Shown piece after piece: positions 41,833 through 50,298 of a DNA stretch of 64,000 nucleotides; positions within the stretch are counted from its first letter, which is position 1, and each line of letters starts with the position of its first letter. A model generated the notes under the pieces. The model saw only the letters and a program-made list of their open reading frames with translations. It was not told the origin of the DNA and ran no database searches. Position numbers and translations under genes: made by a program. The stretch comes from Chloroflexota bacterium (lineage in GTDB: Bacteria; Chloroflexota; UBA11872): contig JAJDZU010000012.1 in assembly GCA_022824495.1 (NCBI GenBank), positions 248,001 through 312,000 of the forward strand. Reading direction: 5' to 3'.

Positions 41833-42837
41833 CTACCAGGGCATGCGGTGATAGTCGGTCAGGTGCACCTCCTGGCCGGTAATGCTGGAGGTCTCGGCGG
41901 CCTGCAGGATCTCGACGATGTGGCGGCCGTAGTGGCTGCTGGTCTGCGGCCGCATGCCCATCTCGATCGACTGGGCGAAGTGGCGGTACTGCTCGCAGAA
42001 GCCGTGCTTGCCGTCGTGCTCCACTTCGCGCCACTCGTTCTTCTGGCCCACCCGCAGCGAGCCGCGCACGTTGTACTGGATTTCGCCCAGCGCGCAGTGG
42101 GCCTCGATGCCGTCCGTGGCGCAGCCGTTGACGCTGCCAACTACCACCAGGAGGCCCGGAATCCCGTTGGCGTATTGCACGAAGGCCGTGGTCACGTCGT
42201 CCGCGCCCTGGTAGTGCATGGAGGTGCTCTGCTTGGCCTTGACCGCCACGGCCTTGGCGCCGATGCAGTGGGTCAGCCAGTCCACCGCGTGGACGCCGTT
42301 GCCCATCCACATGCCGCCGCCCATCCAGCGCGTGCGGTACTGGTAGCGGCGCCCGCCGTAGCCCCAATTCTTGTTGAAGCGGGAGAGGGCCGTGACCACC
42401 GGGCCGAGCTCGTTGGAGTCCAGGATCTCGCGGGCCTTGCGCATGGCCGGGTGGAAGCGGCCGGTCAGGCCGATCTGCAGGGTTTTGCCCGAGGCCTGCT
42501 CGGCCTCGATCATGCGGTCGCACTCCTCAAGCGTGTTCGCCATCGGCTTTTCGACCAGGACGTGACGCCCGGCGTTCAGCGCGTCGATGGTCAGGTCGGC
42601 GTGCAGGTGGTGGCCCAGGACGATGGCCACGGCGTCCACGTTGGGGTCTTCCAGCAGCTTGTGGTGGTTGGGGTAGACCGCCGGGATTTCCCATTCCTTG
42701 CGGTGCGATTCGCGCAGTTCCTCCACGAGGTCGGCCGCGGCGACGCAGCGGGCGAACCCTTCGTCCTCGGCGATCTGCAGCGCCGTGAGATGCGACTTCG
42801 CGATTCCGCCCAGTCCGACCACTCCGATACCAAGCAT
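41833..42837 (-). CDS. Gfo/Idh/MocA family oxidoreductase, copy 3
   Basis: 334-aa NAD(P)-dependent oxidoreductase, distant from the tandem pair at 2731-4988. MLGIGVVGLGGIAKSHL carries the GLGGIA nucleotide-binding turn, LVEKPMANTLEECDRM the EKP lysine, and GGGMWMGNGVHAVDWLTH the conserved catalytic His region. ATG at 42837 chosen over a TTG one codon earlier. It is downstream of the LRR gene and upstream of the LutA/B-like gene, all on the minus strand, with 42 bases to the latter, so they may be co-transcribed. Confidence 0.85.
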   Translation of the reverse strand: MLGIGVVGLGGIAKSHLTALQIAEDEGFARCVAAADLVEELRESHRKEWEIPAVYPNHHKLLEDPNVDAVAIVLGHHLHADLTIDALNAGRHVLVEKPMANTLEECDRMIEAEQASGKTLQIGLTGRFHPAMRKAREILDSNELGPVVTALSRFNKNWGYGGRRYQYRTRWMGGGMWMGNGVHAVDWLTHCIGAKAVAVKAKQSTSMHYQGADDVTTAFVQYANGIPGLLVVVGSVNGCATDGIEAHCALGEIQYNVRGSLRVGQKNEWREVEHDGKHGFCEQYRHFAQSIEMGMRPQTSSHYGRHIVEILQAAETSSITGQEVHLTDYHRMPW

Positions 42838-43059
42838 CAAGCCCTCCGAATTTCGGAACCACTGCCCTGACCGACCATGGTGCCAGCGCCCCGGCCAGTC
42901 GGCTATCTGAAGTTTGCGGTGCTGGTCGGCGGCCTCGGTCCATTCGTCCTTGGCGCCGGTGAGGCCGGCGGATATGGAAGCTCCGGCCCGATTACGGTAC
43001 GAGGGCCCGGGCAGCGTCGCGTTGCCGGAAGAGATCGGGCCGCTGGCGTGCGGCGTGGG

Positions 43060-45525
43060 CTAGGACGTGCGGCAGGTGGGGTAGTCGGCCTGGACGGGTT
43101 GGGTGCTGGCCGGATAGGGCGGGCCGAGCAGGGTGTCGGGCAGCCGGTTGAAGAAGTCCGGGTCGGCAACCGACACATCGCACCAGTACAACCCGAGCGC
43201 CTGGAAGGTGGCCGGGTCCGGAACATGTCGCCACTGGTGCGTTTCGGCGTCCCAGCGGTAGATCCGGGGGTCATCGGGGTCAATGGTCCGCAGCGCTTGT
43301 CCGGGGACGGTCGGCAGCCCGTACAGGGGAATGGCCGCCAGTACGGCGGTAGGCACGGTGTAATTGGCGATGACGTCCGGCCAGGCGATCTGCCCGACCA
43401 ACGGGCTGTCCGGCGGCACCCAGAGCCGCCGCACCCGGCCGTCCGTCTCGGCCGGTTGCAGGCGCACCACGAAGTAGGTCTGTCCGTCGGCCGCGTCGCG
43501 GATGACGCCGCCCAGGACCACCGTCTGCACGTCGGCGGACGCGCTGCCGATCGAGACTTCCAGAACCTGGCCCGGCGTGTCCAGGCGCTCCAACCGCACG
43601 GCCGTTCCGTCCGGCGCCAGCACGGCCCGGGCCGCGTCCGTGAGACCGAGGGGTGGGGGCGGGGGCGGGGGCTTGGGCTTGGACTTGGACTTGCGGGGCG
43701 CCGGCTCCGGCGGCGAGTCCCCGCGACAGAGCCCGGTGAGGGTCAGCTCAAGCTCCGGGGAGGTGCGCTTGGTGCCGCCGTCCGCGGCCGACCGCAGGCT
43801 GGCGGGCAGCTGGGCGACCTGCCGCAGCGGTTGATCCTCGGCATCCACCAGGTCGTTGCCCTGCAGGTAGATGTGGGTGCCCAGGGGATTGCCGTTGTTG
43901 TCGTTGCCGGTCACCCCGCTGCCGGTGTCGCCCAGAGCGCCGGGCACGACGCCGCTCAGCTCGTTGCACGACAGCGCCAGCACCTGCAACTTGGCGAGGT
44001 TGCCCAACTGGGCCGGGATCGCGCCGGTCAAGCCGGCCTTGTCCAGCCACAGCCAGCGCAACTGGGCGAGGTTGCCCAACTCGACCGGAATCGCACCGCC
44101 CAGTTCGGAGTTCCGGTGCAGGGATAGCTCCTGCAGGTTGCTCAGGCTGCCCAACGCGGCGGGGATGCCGCCGGTGAGCTGGTTGCTTTGGAGATACAGG
44201 TAATACAGGTTGCTCAGGCTGCCCAACTCGGCGGGGATTGCGCCGGTGAGGCGGTTGCTCTGAAGAAAGAGATACTGAAGGTTACTCAGGTCGCCCAGCT
44301 CACTGGGAATCTCGCCAGTGAGTTGGTTCTGCGACAGCGCGAAGCTGGTGACGCTGCTCAGGCCGCCCAACTCACTGGGAATCTCGCCCGTCAACCTGTT
44401 ACCCCAGATCCAGAAGGTCGTCACGCTGGTCAGGCTGCCCAACTCACTGGGAATCTCGCCGGTCAGCTTGTTGACCCCCAGGGACAGGAACTGGAGGTTG
44501 GTCAGATCGCCCAACTCGGAGGGAATCTCGCCGGTCAGTTGGTTCCGCGTCAGCTCCAAGGTCTCAAGGCTGGTCAGGTTTCCCAACTCCGCCGGGATCT
44601 GGCCAGTCAGCCGGTTGTCCCGCAATTGCAGAGACAGCAGGCTGGTCAGGTTGCCCAATTCTGCCGGGATCGGGCCGCTTAGCCGGTTGTTTTCCGCGTA
44701 GAACCTCGTCAGGTTGGTCAGGTTGCCGAGTTCCGTGGGGATTGGGCCGCTCAACTGGTTGTCCCGGAAGCCCAGTTCCAACAGGTTGCCCAGGTTGCCC
44801 AGCTCTTCGGGAATCCGACCGGTCAACCGGTTGTCACGCAGGGTCAGGTACACCAGGTTGCTCAGATTGCCCAATTCCCTGGGGATCGAGCCGCTCAACT
44901 GATTGAAGGACAGACGCAAGTGATTCAATTTGCTCAGATTGCCCAACTCCCTGGGGATCGAGCCGCTCAACCGGTTGTTATCCAAAGTCAAGGCTTTGAG
45001 ATTCGACAGATTGGCCAGTTCCACGGGGATCTCGCCCGTCAATTGGTTTTGAGGCAGAGTCAGTGTCGTCAGGTCCGGCAGTGATCCCAGCGCGGGCGGA
45101 AGCCTCCCCTTGAGGTTGCCGGCCCAGAAGCTAATGGTCCCGACGCCTCCCGCGGAGTTGACTTGCACTCCATTCCACTGGTCGATGGGGAGATCGCCTG
45201 CCCAGTTGAGGTCGGCGCCTTCAGCGCCGCGCAGCTCGTCTTTCAGCCCAAGCAGGGTTTCGCAATCGCGAATTGAGCGGTCGGTGGCTTGCGAGGAGCA
45301 ATGGCTGTCGGCGCCGGCGCGGATCGAGCCGGCCACGGTTAGCAGAACCAGGCCAACCAGCGCGGCCACCGCCACGCGGCGCAAGACCTTCGCGCGCGAC
45401 GGGCCTGCCAGCGTGCATGCAGTCGTTGAACCGTGAACAATCCGCTGACCGCGGTGGCTGGCAGGGAGATGCCGTGTACGTGCGTTAGTGCGGATAGCCC
45501 ACACCAAACTGGAGGGCGGGTTCAT
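43060..45525 (-). CDS. Secreted leucine-rich-repeat protein (plant-type LRR)
   Basis: 821-aa surface or secreted protein. Residues about 47-70 form a signal or anchor helix (VAVAALVGLVLLTVAGSI). An LRR N-cap (LLGLKDELRG...WNGVQV) leads into about 16 complete 24-residue repeats of the form LTGEIPSELGxLSNLxxL (about 138-522). Then come a Lys/Pro linker (RKSKSKPKPPPPPPP) and a C-terminal domain of about 190 residues rich in Trp and Pro with no known motif. Plant-type LRRs in bacteria commonly mediate protein binding at the cell surface. The ATG at 45525 leaves a long basic N-terminus; a start closer to the hydrophobic helix is possible. The 72-base DNA periodicity is obvious. Confidence 0.8.
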   Translation of the reverse strand: MNPPSSLVWAIRTNARTRHLPASHRGQRIVHGSTTACTLAGPSRAKVLRRVAVAALVGLVLLTVAGSIRAGADSHCSSQATDRSIRDCETLLGLKDELRGAEGADLNWAGDLPIDQWNGVQVNSAGGVGTISFWAGNLKGRLPPALGSLPDLTTLTLPQNQLTGEIPVELANLSNLKALTLDNNRLSGSIPRELGNLSKLNHLRLSFNQLSGSIPRELGNLSNLVYLTLRDNRLTGRIPEELGNLGNLLELGFRDNQLSGPIPTELGNLTNLTRFYAENNRLSGPIPAELGNLTSLLSLQLRDNRLTGQIPAELGNLTSLETLELTRNQLTGEIPSELGDLTNLQFLSLGVNKLTGEIPSELGSLTSVTTFWIWGNRLTGEIPSELGGLSSVTSFALSQNQLTGEIPSELGDLSNLQYLFLQSNRLTGAIPAELGSLSNLYYLYLQSNQLTGGIPAALGSLSNLQELSLHRNSELGGAIPVELGNLAQLRWLWLDKAGLTGAIPAQLGNLAKLQVLALSCNELSGVVPGALGDTGSGVTGNDNNGNPLGTHIYLQGNDLVDAEDQPLRQVAQLPASLRSAADGGTKRTSPELELTLTGLCRGDSPPEPAPRKSKSKPKPPPPPPPLGLTDAARAVLAPDGTAVRLERLDTPGQVLEVSIGSASADVQTVVLGGVIRDAADGQTYFVVRLQPAETDGRVRRLWVPPDSPLVGQIAWPDVIANYTVPTAVLAAIPLYGLPTVPGQALRTIDPDDPRIYRWDAETHQWRHVPDPATFQALGLYWCDVSVADPDFFNRLPDTLLGPPYPASTQPVQADYPTCRTS

Positions 45526-45874
45526 GCGCCTTCATGATATGACGATATCAGCATGAAGTCATAAGCAATATGAATATTTCATGAGAATTCGGCAAAGTCC
45601 AGGCTCGCGGACTGCCCAGGGCCACGGGGCCAGGCGAGGTCTTCGCCGCAATCAATTGCGGCGGTCGAATCCGATGAATGCAAGCGCCAGGCGCCGCGGC
45701 GGAGCGCACCCAGCAGGTTTAGCTCAGCGGGGCTGGGGACCGTCGGCCACGACTCCGCAGGTTCATCGCGCCCGTACCCGTTACATCGTCAGCGACCCGG
45801 CGATGGGGAGGCGCGCAGGCGGGCGGCAGGGCAGTTTCGCGCTCGTTTGCGTCTCGCTGCGCCGTCGCTTGCGT
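45526..45874. other. Intergenic gap without a supported gene
   Basis: Lies between the starts of the LRR gene and the end of nhaA. It has an AT-richer stretch (45535-45585) just before the LRR start, suitable for a promoter. No RNA gene or conserved ORF is visible; open frames here are antisense extensions from nhaA. Confidence 0.5.
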
Positions 45875-47113
45875 TCAGGCCGGGTCGGCGTCCTCCAGCC
45901 GCTGCGCTCGCCGGCAGCTCAGGCGGAGGATCAGGTAGGCCGCTACCGCGGAGGCCAGCGATCCCGCCAGGATGCCGAGGCGGTCGCCGGCGAAGTAGTC
46001 GCCGCTGCCGTGCTCGAAGGCGAGGCCCGCGATGAAGAGACTCATGGTGAAGCCGATGCCACAGGCGAACGCCACCCCGGCAATCTGCGCCCAGCTCACG
46101 CCGCGCGGCAGGGCTGCGAGGCCAAGGACGGCGGCAATGGCGACAAAGCCAAGAATGCCGACCGGTTTGCCAAGGAAAAGCCCCGCGGCTACGCCCACCG
46201 TCACGGGATGCAGGAGCTCGTCGACGCCAATGCCGGATAGCGCGAGCCCGGCGTTGACGAAGGCGAAGACGGGCAGGATCACGAACGCCACCGGCGAATG
46301 CAGATCGTGCTCCAGCTTTCGCAAGGGCGATTCGCCGCGCGGGTCGCGCATGGGAATGCAGAAGGCAATCAAGACGCCGGCCAACGTGGCATGCACCCCG
46401 GACTTGAGCACGGCGACCCACAGCACGAGCCCGACGAGCACATAGGCCGACACGCGGGTCACGCCCAGCCGGTTGAACACAACCCCAGCCGTCAGCGCCG
46501 CCGCGCCGACCAGGAGCGCCGGAACGGCCAGGTCGCCCGTATAGAAGATCGCGATGATCACGATCGCCGCGAGGTCGTCGAAGATGGCCAGGGTGAGCAG
46601 AAAGGTCTTGAGCGGCGTCGGAATGCGCCGGCCGAAGACGCTCAACAGGCCCAGGGCGAAGGCGATGTCGGTGGCGACGGGGATGCCCCAGCCGTCCAGC
46701 GCGATTGGATCCCGCCAGTTCAGGGCGATGTAGATCGCCGCCGGCACGAGCATGCCGCCCAGCGCGCCGAACCCTGGCAGCGCAATGGCCCGCAGGGACG
46801 AGAGTTCGCCCTCCAGGATCTCCCGCTTGACCTCCAGGCCGATCACGAAGAAGAACAAGGCCATCAAGCCGTCGTTGACCCACAACAGCAGGGGCTTGTT
46901 GATGACGAGGTCCCCGACCTGGACGGCGACAACCGTGTCCAGCAACGACGCATAGACGCTCGCCAGCGGCGAATTGGCGGCGATCATGGCCGCCACCGCG
47001 GCTCCGAACAGCAGAATCCCGCCGGCCGATTCCAGCTTGATGAAATCGCGGATCGTGAAGGCGGGTCCGCTGGGATCCGGCCGCCATCCCACGGACCTCA
47101 GGGCAGTCAGCAT
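45875..47113 (-). CDS. nhaA: Na+/H+ antiporter NhaA
   Basis: Inner-membrane sodium/proton exchanger for pH and sodium homeostasis, 412 aa. KLESAGGILLFGAAVAAMI, the helix with FFFVIGLEVKREILEGEL, VATDIAFALGLLSVFGRR (helix IV, Thr-Asp unwound region) and LAIFDDLAAIVIIAIFY (helix V, the two essential aspartates) are diagnostic, as is GFTMSLFIAGLAF near the end. The ATG at 47113 (MLTALRSVGW) is preferred to the longer frame from 47215 because family homology starts there. A stand-alone gene; NhaA fits a saline habitat. Confidence 0.9.
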   Translation of the reverse strand: MLTALRSVGWRPDPSGPAFTIRDFIKLESAGGILLFGAAVAAMIAANSPLASVYASLLDTVVAVQVGDLVINKPLLLWVNDGLMALFFFVIGLEVKREILEGELSSLRAIALPGFGALGGMLVPAAIYIALNWRDPIALDGWGIPVATDIAFALGLLSVFGRRIPTPLKTFLLTLAIFDDLAAIVIIAIFYTGDLAVPALLVGAAALTAGVVFNRLGVTRVSAYVLVGLVLWVAVLKSGVHATLAGVLIAFCIPMRDPRGESPLRKLEHDLHSPVAFVILPVFAFVNAGLALSGIGVDELLHPVTVGVAAGLFLGKPVGILGFVAIAAVLGLAALPRGVSWAQIAGVAFACGIGFTMSLFIAGLAFEHGSGDYFAGDRLGILAGSLASAVAAYLILRLSCRRAQRLEDADPA

Positions 47114-47302
47114 CCATCTCCCGGAGCAGCCTGTGTGAGCCGAGCATAGCCTCAAGCCGTCACCCGGGAGCGGCTTCCGACTGCCTGACGCTGCCAAGTC
47201 GCGACCACCGAACACCCGGAGCGGGGACGGCTGGGTTCGGGGCCATCGTCGGGCCGGGGTTGGGCGCCCGAGAGGCGCGGGGGGCAGGTTGGGAATGCGC
47301 GA

Positions 47303-47728
47303 CTAGAGAGGGTTGCGCCAGCGAACGCCGGGGAAGCGGCTGAAGTCGCTGTCGTTGGAGTGGACTTCGGCCTGGTATTCGATGGCCAAGGCGGCGATGT
47401 GGGCGTCGGTGACGAGGTTGCCGCCGACGCCCGCGGCAGCGAGAGCGCGACGCACGAGGATGAGGTGCTGCCGGCCGGGGTTCAAGGTCGTGACGTGGGG
47501 TGCGCGAAACCAAAAGCCGACGAAGTCCAGCGCCTGCGCAATTGTTGCCGGATGCTCACGCAGACTTGGATGCGTCAGCATGCGTACGAATCCAACCGTG
47601 ACTACCCACGGAATCCCAATTCGTTCCGTTCCGTTGAGCAGCCCTTCCCACCAATGGCGGGCCGGACGGTGGAGGGGCGCTCCGTCGTTCTAGGCGTAGA
47701 GCAGCAGATTCCCGTCGGGAACGATCAC
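47303..47728 (-). pseudogene. VapC-like PIN toxin with an in-frame amber codon
   Basis: From GTG 47728 the frame reads VIVPDGNLLLYA, then TAG at 47690-47692 (codon 13), then NDGAPLHRPARHWWEGLL and the rest of a PIN domain: VTDAHIAALAIEYQAEVHSN and DSDFSRFPGVRW with conserved Asp residues. Family members have Tyr (TAT/TAC) at the stop position. The start overlaps the antitoxin stop by 4 bases, as in intact VapBC operons. A single-base change has probably silenced the toxin; re-initiation at the internal ATG 47581 would lack the first catalytic Asp. Confidence 0.65.
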
Positions 47729-48003
47729 TCCCGGTGCTCTTTGAGAATCTCCCGCTGCTCTTCGAGGAAGTCCTCGACCTCAAGCTGGTCGTTGAGCTGG
47801 TTGAGCTTCATGGGGTCGATGCCTGGCCGGAATCCGCTGCGGAGCGGTCGAATACGAAACACTGGCCGATCCTCGGGGGCTTCCGGCGCGAGGCCGCGGC
47901 GCAGGGCGTCGTTGACGACTTGCTTGAACGGGACGTCCAGCAGCTTCGCCTGCTGCTTGAGGGCGTCGGCGAGATCGTCGTCGAGGGTGAGGGTGGTTCG
48001 CAT
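47725..48003 (-). CDS. VapB-type antitoxin (ribbon-helix-helix)
   Basis: 92-aa antitoxin, MRTTLTLDDDLADALKQQAK, with an N-terminal ribbon-helix-helix DNA-binding domain and an acidic, extended C-terminus (VEDFLEEQREILKEHRE) that would cover the PIN toxin. It overlaps the toxin start by 4 bases. It probably represses its own promoter upstream at about 48010-48050. With the partner toxin interrupted by an amber codon, it may now be an orphan. Confidence 0.7.
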   Translation of the reverse strand: MRTTLTLDDDLADALKQQAKLLDVPFKQVVNDALRRGLAPEAPEDRPVFRIRPLRSGFRPGIDPMKLNQLNDQLEVEDFLEEQREILKEHRE

Positions 48004-48063
48004 GGAGGCATCGAAGCATCATTGACTTGTGGCGTCAAGGTGTTTGCAGGGACGGCCCGGGTG

Positions 48064-48183
48064 ATGACGGCGACGGAGTTCCGGTCGAAGTGGTTGGGGT
48101 TGATGGATGGAGGTGGCGGCGACGGTAAGGGAGATTGCGATAACAGAACGGAGAGGGTTGTTGTCCTTTTACTTTTACTATGA
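48064..48183 (+). pseudogene. Decayed Phd/YefM-type antitoxin remnant
   Basis: Starts MTATEFRSKWLGLMD, a typical Phd/YefM N-terminus. After that the family pattern (EVAATxxEIxIT) continues in the next frame as EVAATVREIAITERRG, so a one-base insertion has broken the gene near 48108. No full-length product is possible. It is divergent from the VapB-type antitoxin at 48003. Confidence 0.38.
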
Positions 48184-48728
48184 ATGTCTGGAACTACATG
48201 TAGGGCTGTGACACTATATTGTTTTTTGTTTCTGTTGAATAGGAATTCCGATCCTGAGACTGGTGACGGCTGTGCCGTGATGTGGTGGCGGATTTGCATG
48301 ACCTGTTGAATGAGAGCGTCGTGAATCGACAAGTCTAGCTCCTTTGCCGAATTGTCAGTCATTATTGAGCAATAGGTCGAATTCGCAAAGTTAGGGCTTT
48401 AGCGATGGGTACTGAATGAAGCAATTGACCTGCTGCCCACAGGGATATAACAAATGCGCGCGGAAACGCGCAACGGTGATATACTTCGGGCGGCATACGA
48501 TGCGGCACTCACGCCTTGTACATCCCAGCGTCACCAATTGGATTTCGCTGGATACTGCCGTGTGACAATAGGATATAGTTCAGCGACTCGTCTAGGGTCG
48601 CTAATTCTCAAAGGAGGAAAGCTAAAGCTAAAGCAATTCGGTCTGTCCGTATCGCCACCCTAGAGTTTAGGGTGGTCCTCAATCCTTTGTAGGTAATGGA
48701 CGCGTGGACAACGGGAGGGAAGTGACTC
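48184..48728. other. Low-GC gap, no supported gene, hairpin at the end
   Basis: Markedly AT-rich compared with the surroundings, suggesting foreign DNA. A 69-codon frame at 48454-48663 has no family likeness and is not called. A perfect hairpin CCACCCTA-GAGTT-TAGGGTGG lies at 48655-48675 and is followed by TCCTCAATCCTTTG, resembling a terminator. AAAGGAGGAAAG at 48610 looks like a ribosome-binding site without a start codon. Confidence 0.45.
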
Positions 48729-49097
48729 GTGGACGGGACAGTGGTGTTGGTAGCAGTTTTTATTGTGAATCTGCTGTTTGCCATTTTGTGCGCTTGGGTC
48801 GCATCCGAACGAGGTCGCGATCCTGTTGCCTGGTTCGTTTTAGGATTGCTCTTGGGCATTATTGCGTTTATTCCGTTAGCGATGGTCCCGACACTGGAAC
48901 CTCGTGAACGCCAGACATCGGCTACATCGGCTGCACAAGTACGGCAACGCATTCGTGACCGAGAACGAGCTGGTCGTTCTGGCGCTGGCTACAGGGATCG
49001 TCGGCGTCGTCGTTCGACAGGCCCCATAGCTCAGGATACTAGGCAAAGAGCACGAAACCGAGAACGACTAGCAGAGATTCGAAGAAACCGCAAGTAG
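48729..49097 (+). CDS. Small membrane protein with basic tail
   Basis: 122 aa from GTG 48729, which has GGGAGGGA at a good ribosome-binding distance. Two membrane helices (VVLVAVFIVNLLFAILCAWV and VAWFVLGLLLGIIAFIPLAM) with the intervening loop ASERGRDP, then a long Arg-rich tail (RQRIRDRERAGRSG to EIRRNRK). Helix-loop-helix proteins with the SERGRDP/WFxxGL pattern are widespread small membrane proteins of unknown role. DNA is AT-richer than the core genes. A terminator hairpin follows at 49109. Confidence 0.55.
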   Translation: MDGTVVLVAVFIVNLLFAILCAWVASERGRDPVAWFVLGLLLGIIAFIPLAMVPTLEPRERQTSATSAAQVRQRIRDRERAGRSGAGYRDRRRRRSTGPIAQDTRQRARNRERLAEIRRNRK

Positions 49098-49108
49098 CGT
49101 AAATTAAT

Positions 49109-49136
49109 GGCCCGCGCCGACTGTTTGGGGCGGGCC
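49109..49136 (+). terminator. Putative terminator hairpin
   Basis: Stem GGCCCGC / GCGGGCC separated by 14 bases, 12 bases after the stop of the small membrane protein gene. No strong T-run follows. The remaining 49137-49465 gap shows no gene that I can support. Confidence 0.45.
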
Positions 49137-49465
49137 TCACAATATGGCGAATACCGTCAAGCAAGCGCGCGATCTTGCGCAATTCTCTATCCATCAGACA
49201 GCCCTAACTGTGGCGGCCAATGTCGACAATCTATACTTGCACCTGTATGGGAAGCGCCAAACAAGCGTAGGACGGAACGGTACAAAGTAGATTCTTCTTG
49301 GTCCAGACCTATTAGGGTGTAGATTATGGGTTGACTCCCAAGTGCCGCCAGTCGCTCGGGGATAAGGGGTGCAGCGGTCTACGAACGAAAATGGACACAA
49401 GGAGGCGAGCAGTGCGTGGGGGCTGTCAGCCACGTTGGCCTCATCAATGGTAATTTAAGAAAGCA

Positions 49466-49765
49466 ATGTATGTGCCTGAAGTTCGTGATCTGCGTATGCA
49501 GCAATTCACCGCGACGACCACGCAGCGGAACCAGGTGACCATTCCGGCCGAGGTTCGACGCCGGCTGGGCATCAAGCCCAGGGACAAGGTGGCCTTCACC
49601 ATCGACGACGCCGGCACGGTTCGCCTGGCCGCCGCCGAGTTCAGCCTGGAGTCGGCCTACGGGTCGGTGCGGCCGTCGTCCAGGCCCGAGGACTTTGAGC
49701 AGCTTTCCCGAGACGCCAAGGACGAGAAGGTCGTGGCCACGGCGCGGGAATTGCGCGGGGAATGA
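49466..49765 (+). CDS. AbrB/SpoVT-type antitoxin
   Basis: 99-aa swapped-hairpin DNA-binding antitoxin (or 89 aa from the ATG at 49496). TATTTQRNQVTIPAEVRRRL GIKPRDKVAF is the AbrB fold; the acidic C-terminus (EDFEQLSRDAKDEKV) would bind the PIN toxin. Its stop overlaps the toxin start by 4 bases (ATGA), so the two are coupled. It should repress its own operon and neutralise the toxin at 49762. Confidence 0.77.
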   Translation: MYVPEVRDLRMQQFTATTTQRNQVTIPAEVRRRLGIKPRDKVAFTIDDAGTVRLAAAEFSLESAYGSVRPSSRPEDFEQLSRDAKDEKVVATARELRGE

Positions 49766-50175
49766 AGTTTCTCGATACCAGCGTCATCCTGCGATTCCTG
49801 ACGCGCGACGACGAGGAGAAGGCCGACGCCTGCCTGCGGCTGTTTCAGCGGGTCCAACGCGGCGACGAGGAGCTGCTGACCTGTGAAGCGGTGGTACGCG
49901 AGGTCGTGTCTGTGCTGTCGTCAGCACGCGCCGGGTATGGCCTGAGCCACGAGGGCATCCGCAGCCGCCTGGTGCCGATCCTGACGCTGCGCGGGCTCAG
50001 GCTTCCGCAGAAGCGCGTGTACCTGCGGGCGCTTGACGTTTACGCGTCGTCCGCGTTCCTCGACTTCGAGGATGCGCTGGCGGTGGCTCATATGGAGCGC
50101 CTGAGGGTTTCGGAGATCGTGAGCTACGACCGGGACTTCGACCGCGTGGCGGGGCTTCAGCGGGTGGAGCCGTGA
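49762..50175 (+). CDS. VapC-like PIN domain toxin RNase
   Basis: 137-aa Mg-dependent RNase. MKFLDTSVILRFLTRDD gives the first catalytic Asp5, EAVVREVVSVL the conserved Glu, FLDFEDALAVAHMER the next acidic pair and IVSYDRDFDRV the last Asp, so the active site is complete. It is coupled by a 4-base overlap to the AbrB-type antitoxin. Targets of VapC enzymes are usually tRNA or rRNA. This pair looks intact, unlike the one at 47303-48003. Confidence 0.85.
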   Translation: MKFLDTSVILRFLTRDDEEKADACLRLFQRVQRGDEELLTCEAVVREVVSVLSSARAGYGLSHEGIRSRLVPILTLRGLRLPQKRVYLRALDVYASSAFLDFEDALAVAHMERLRVSEIVSYDRDFDRVAGLQRVEP

Positions 50176-50298
50176 TGGATCGCGGAAGCTGCCGATCTCA
50201 AGCGTCCTGACCGGGCGCACGGGTTCCGCTGGCAGGTCCAGTCGTGAGACGCGACCCGTATCCTCCAAACGCCGGGCCAATAGCAAGAGGCGAGCGAC

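Noticed and set aside
45715..45785. tRNA-like stretch (TAGCTCAG followed by GGTTCATC)
   Set aside because: No seven-base acceptor stem, anticodon stem or matching T-arm could be folded.
45789..47147. 452-codon alternative frame on the minus strand overlapping nhaA
   Set aside because: Arg/Gly/Pro-rich product without motifs; NhaA in the neighbouring frame is unmistakable.
48454..48663. 69-codon open frame in the low-GC gap
   Set aside because: No ribosome-binding site at its start, no family likeness, and it ends inside a hairpin.
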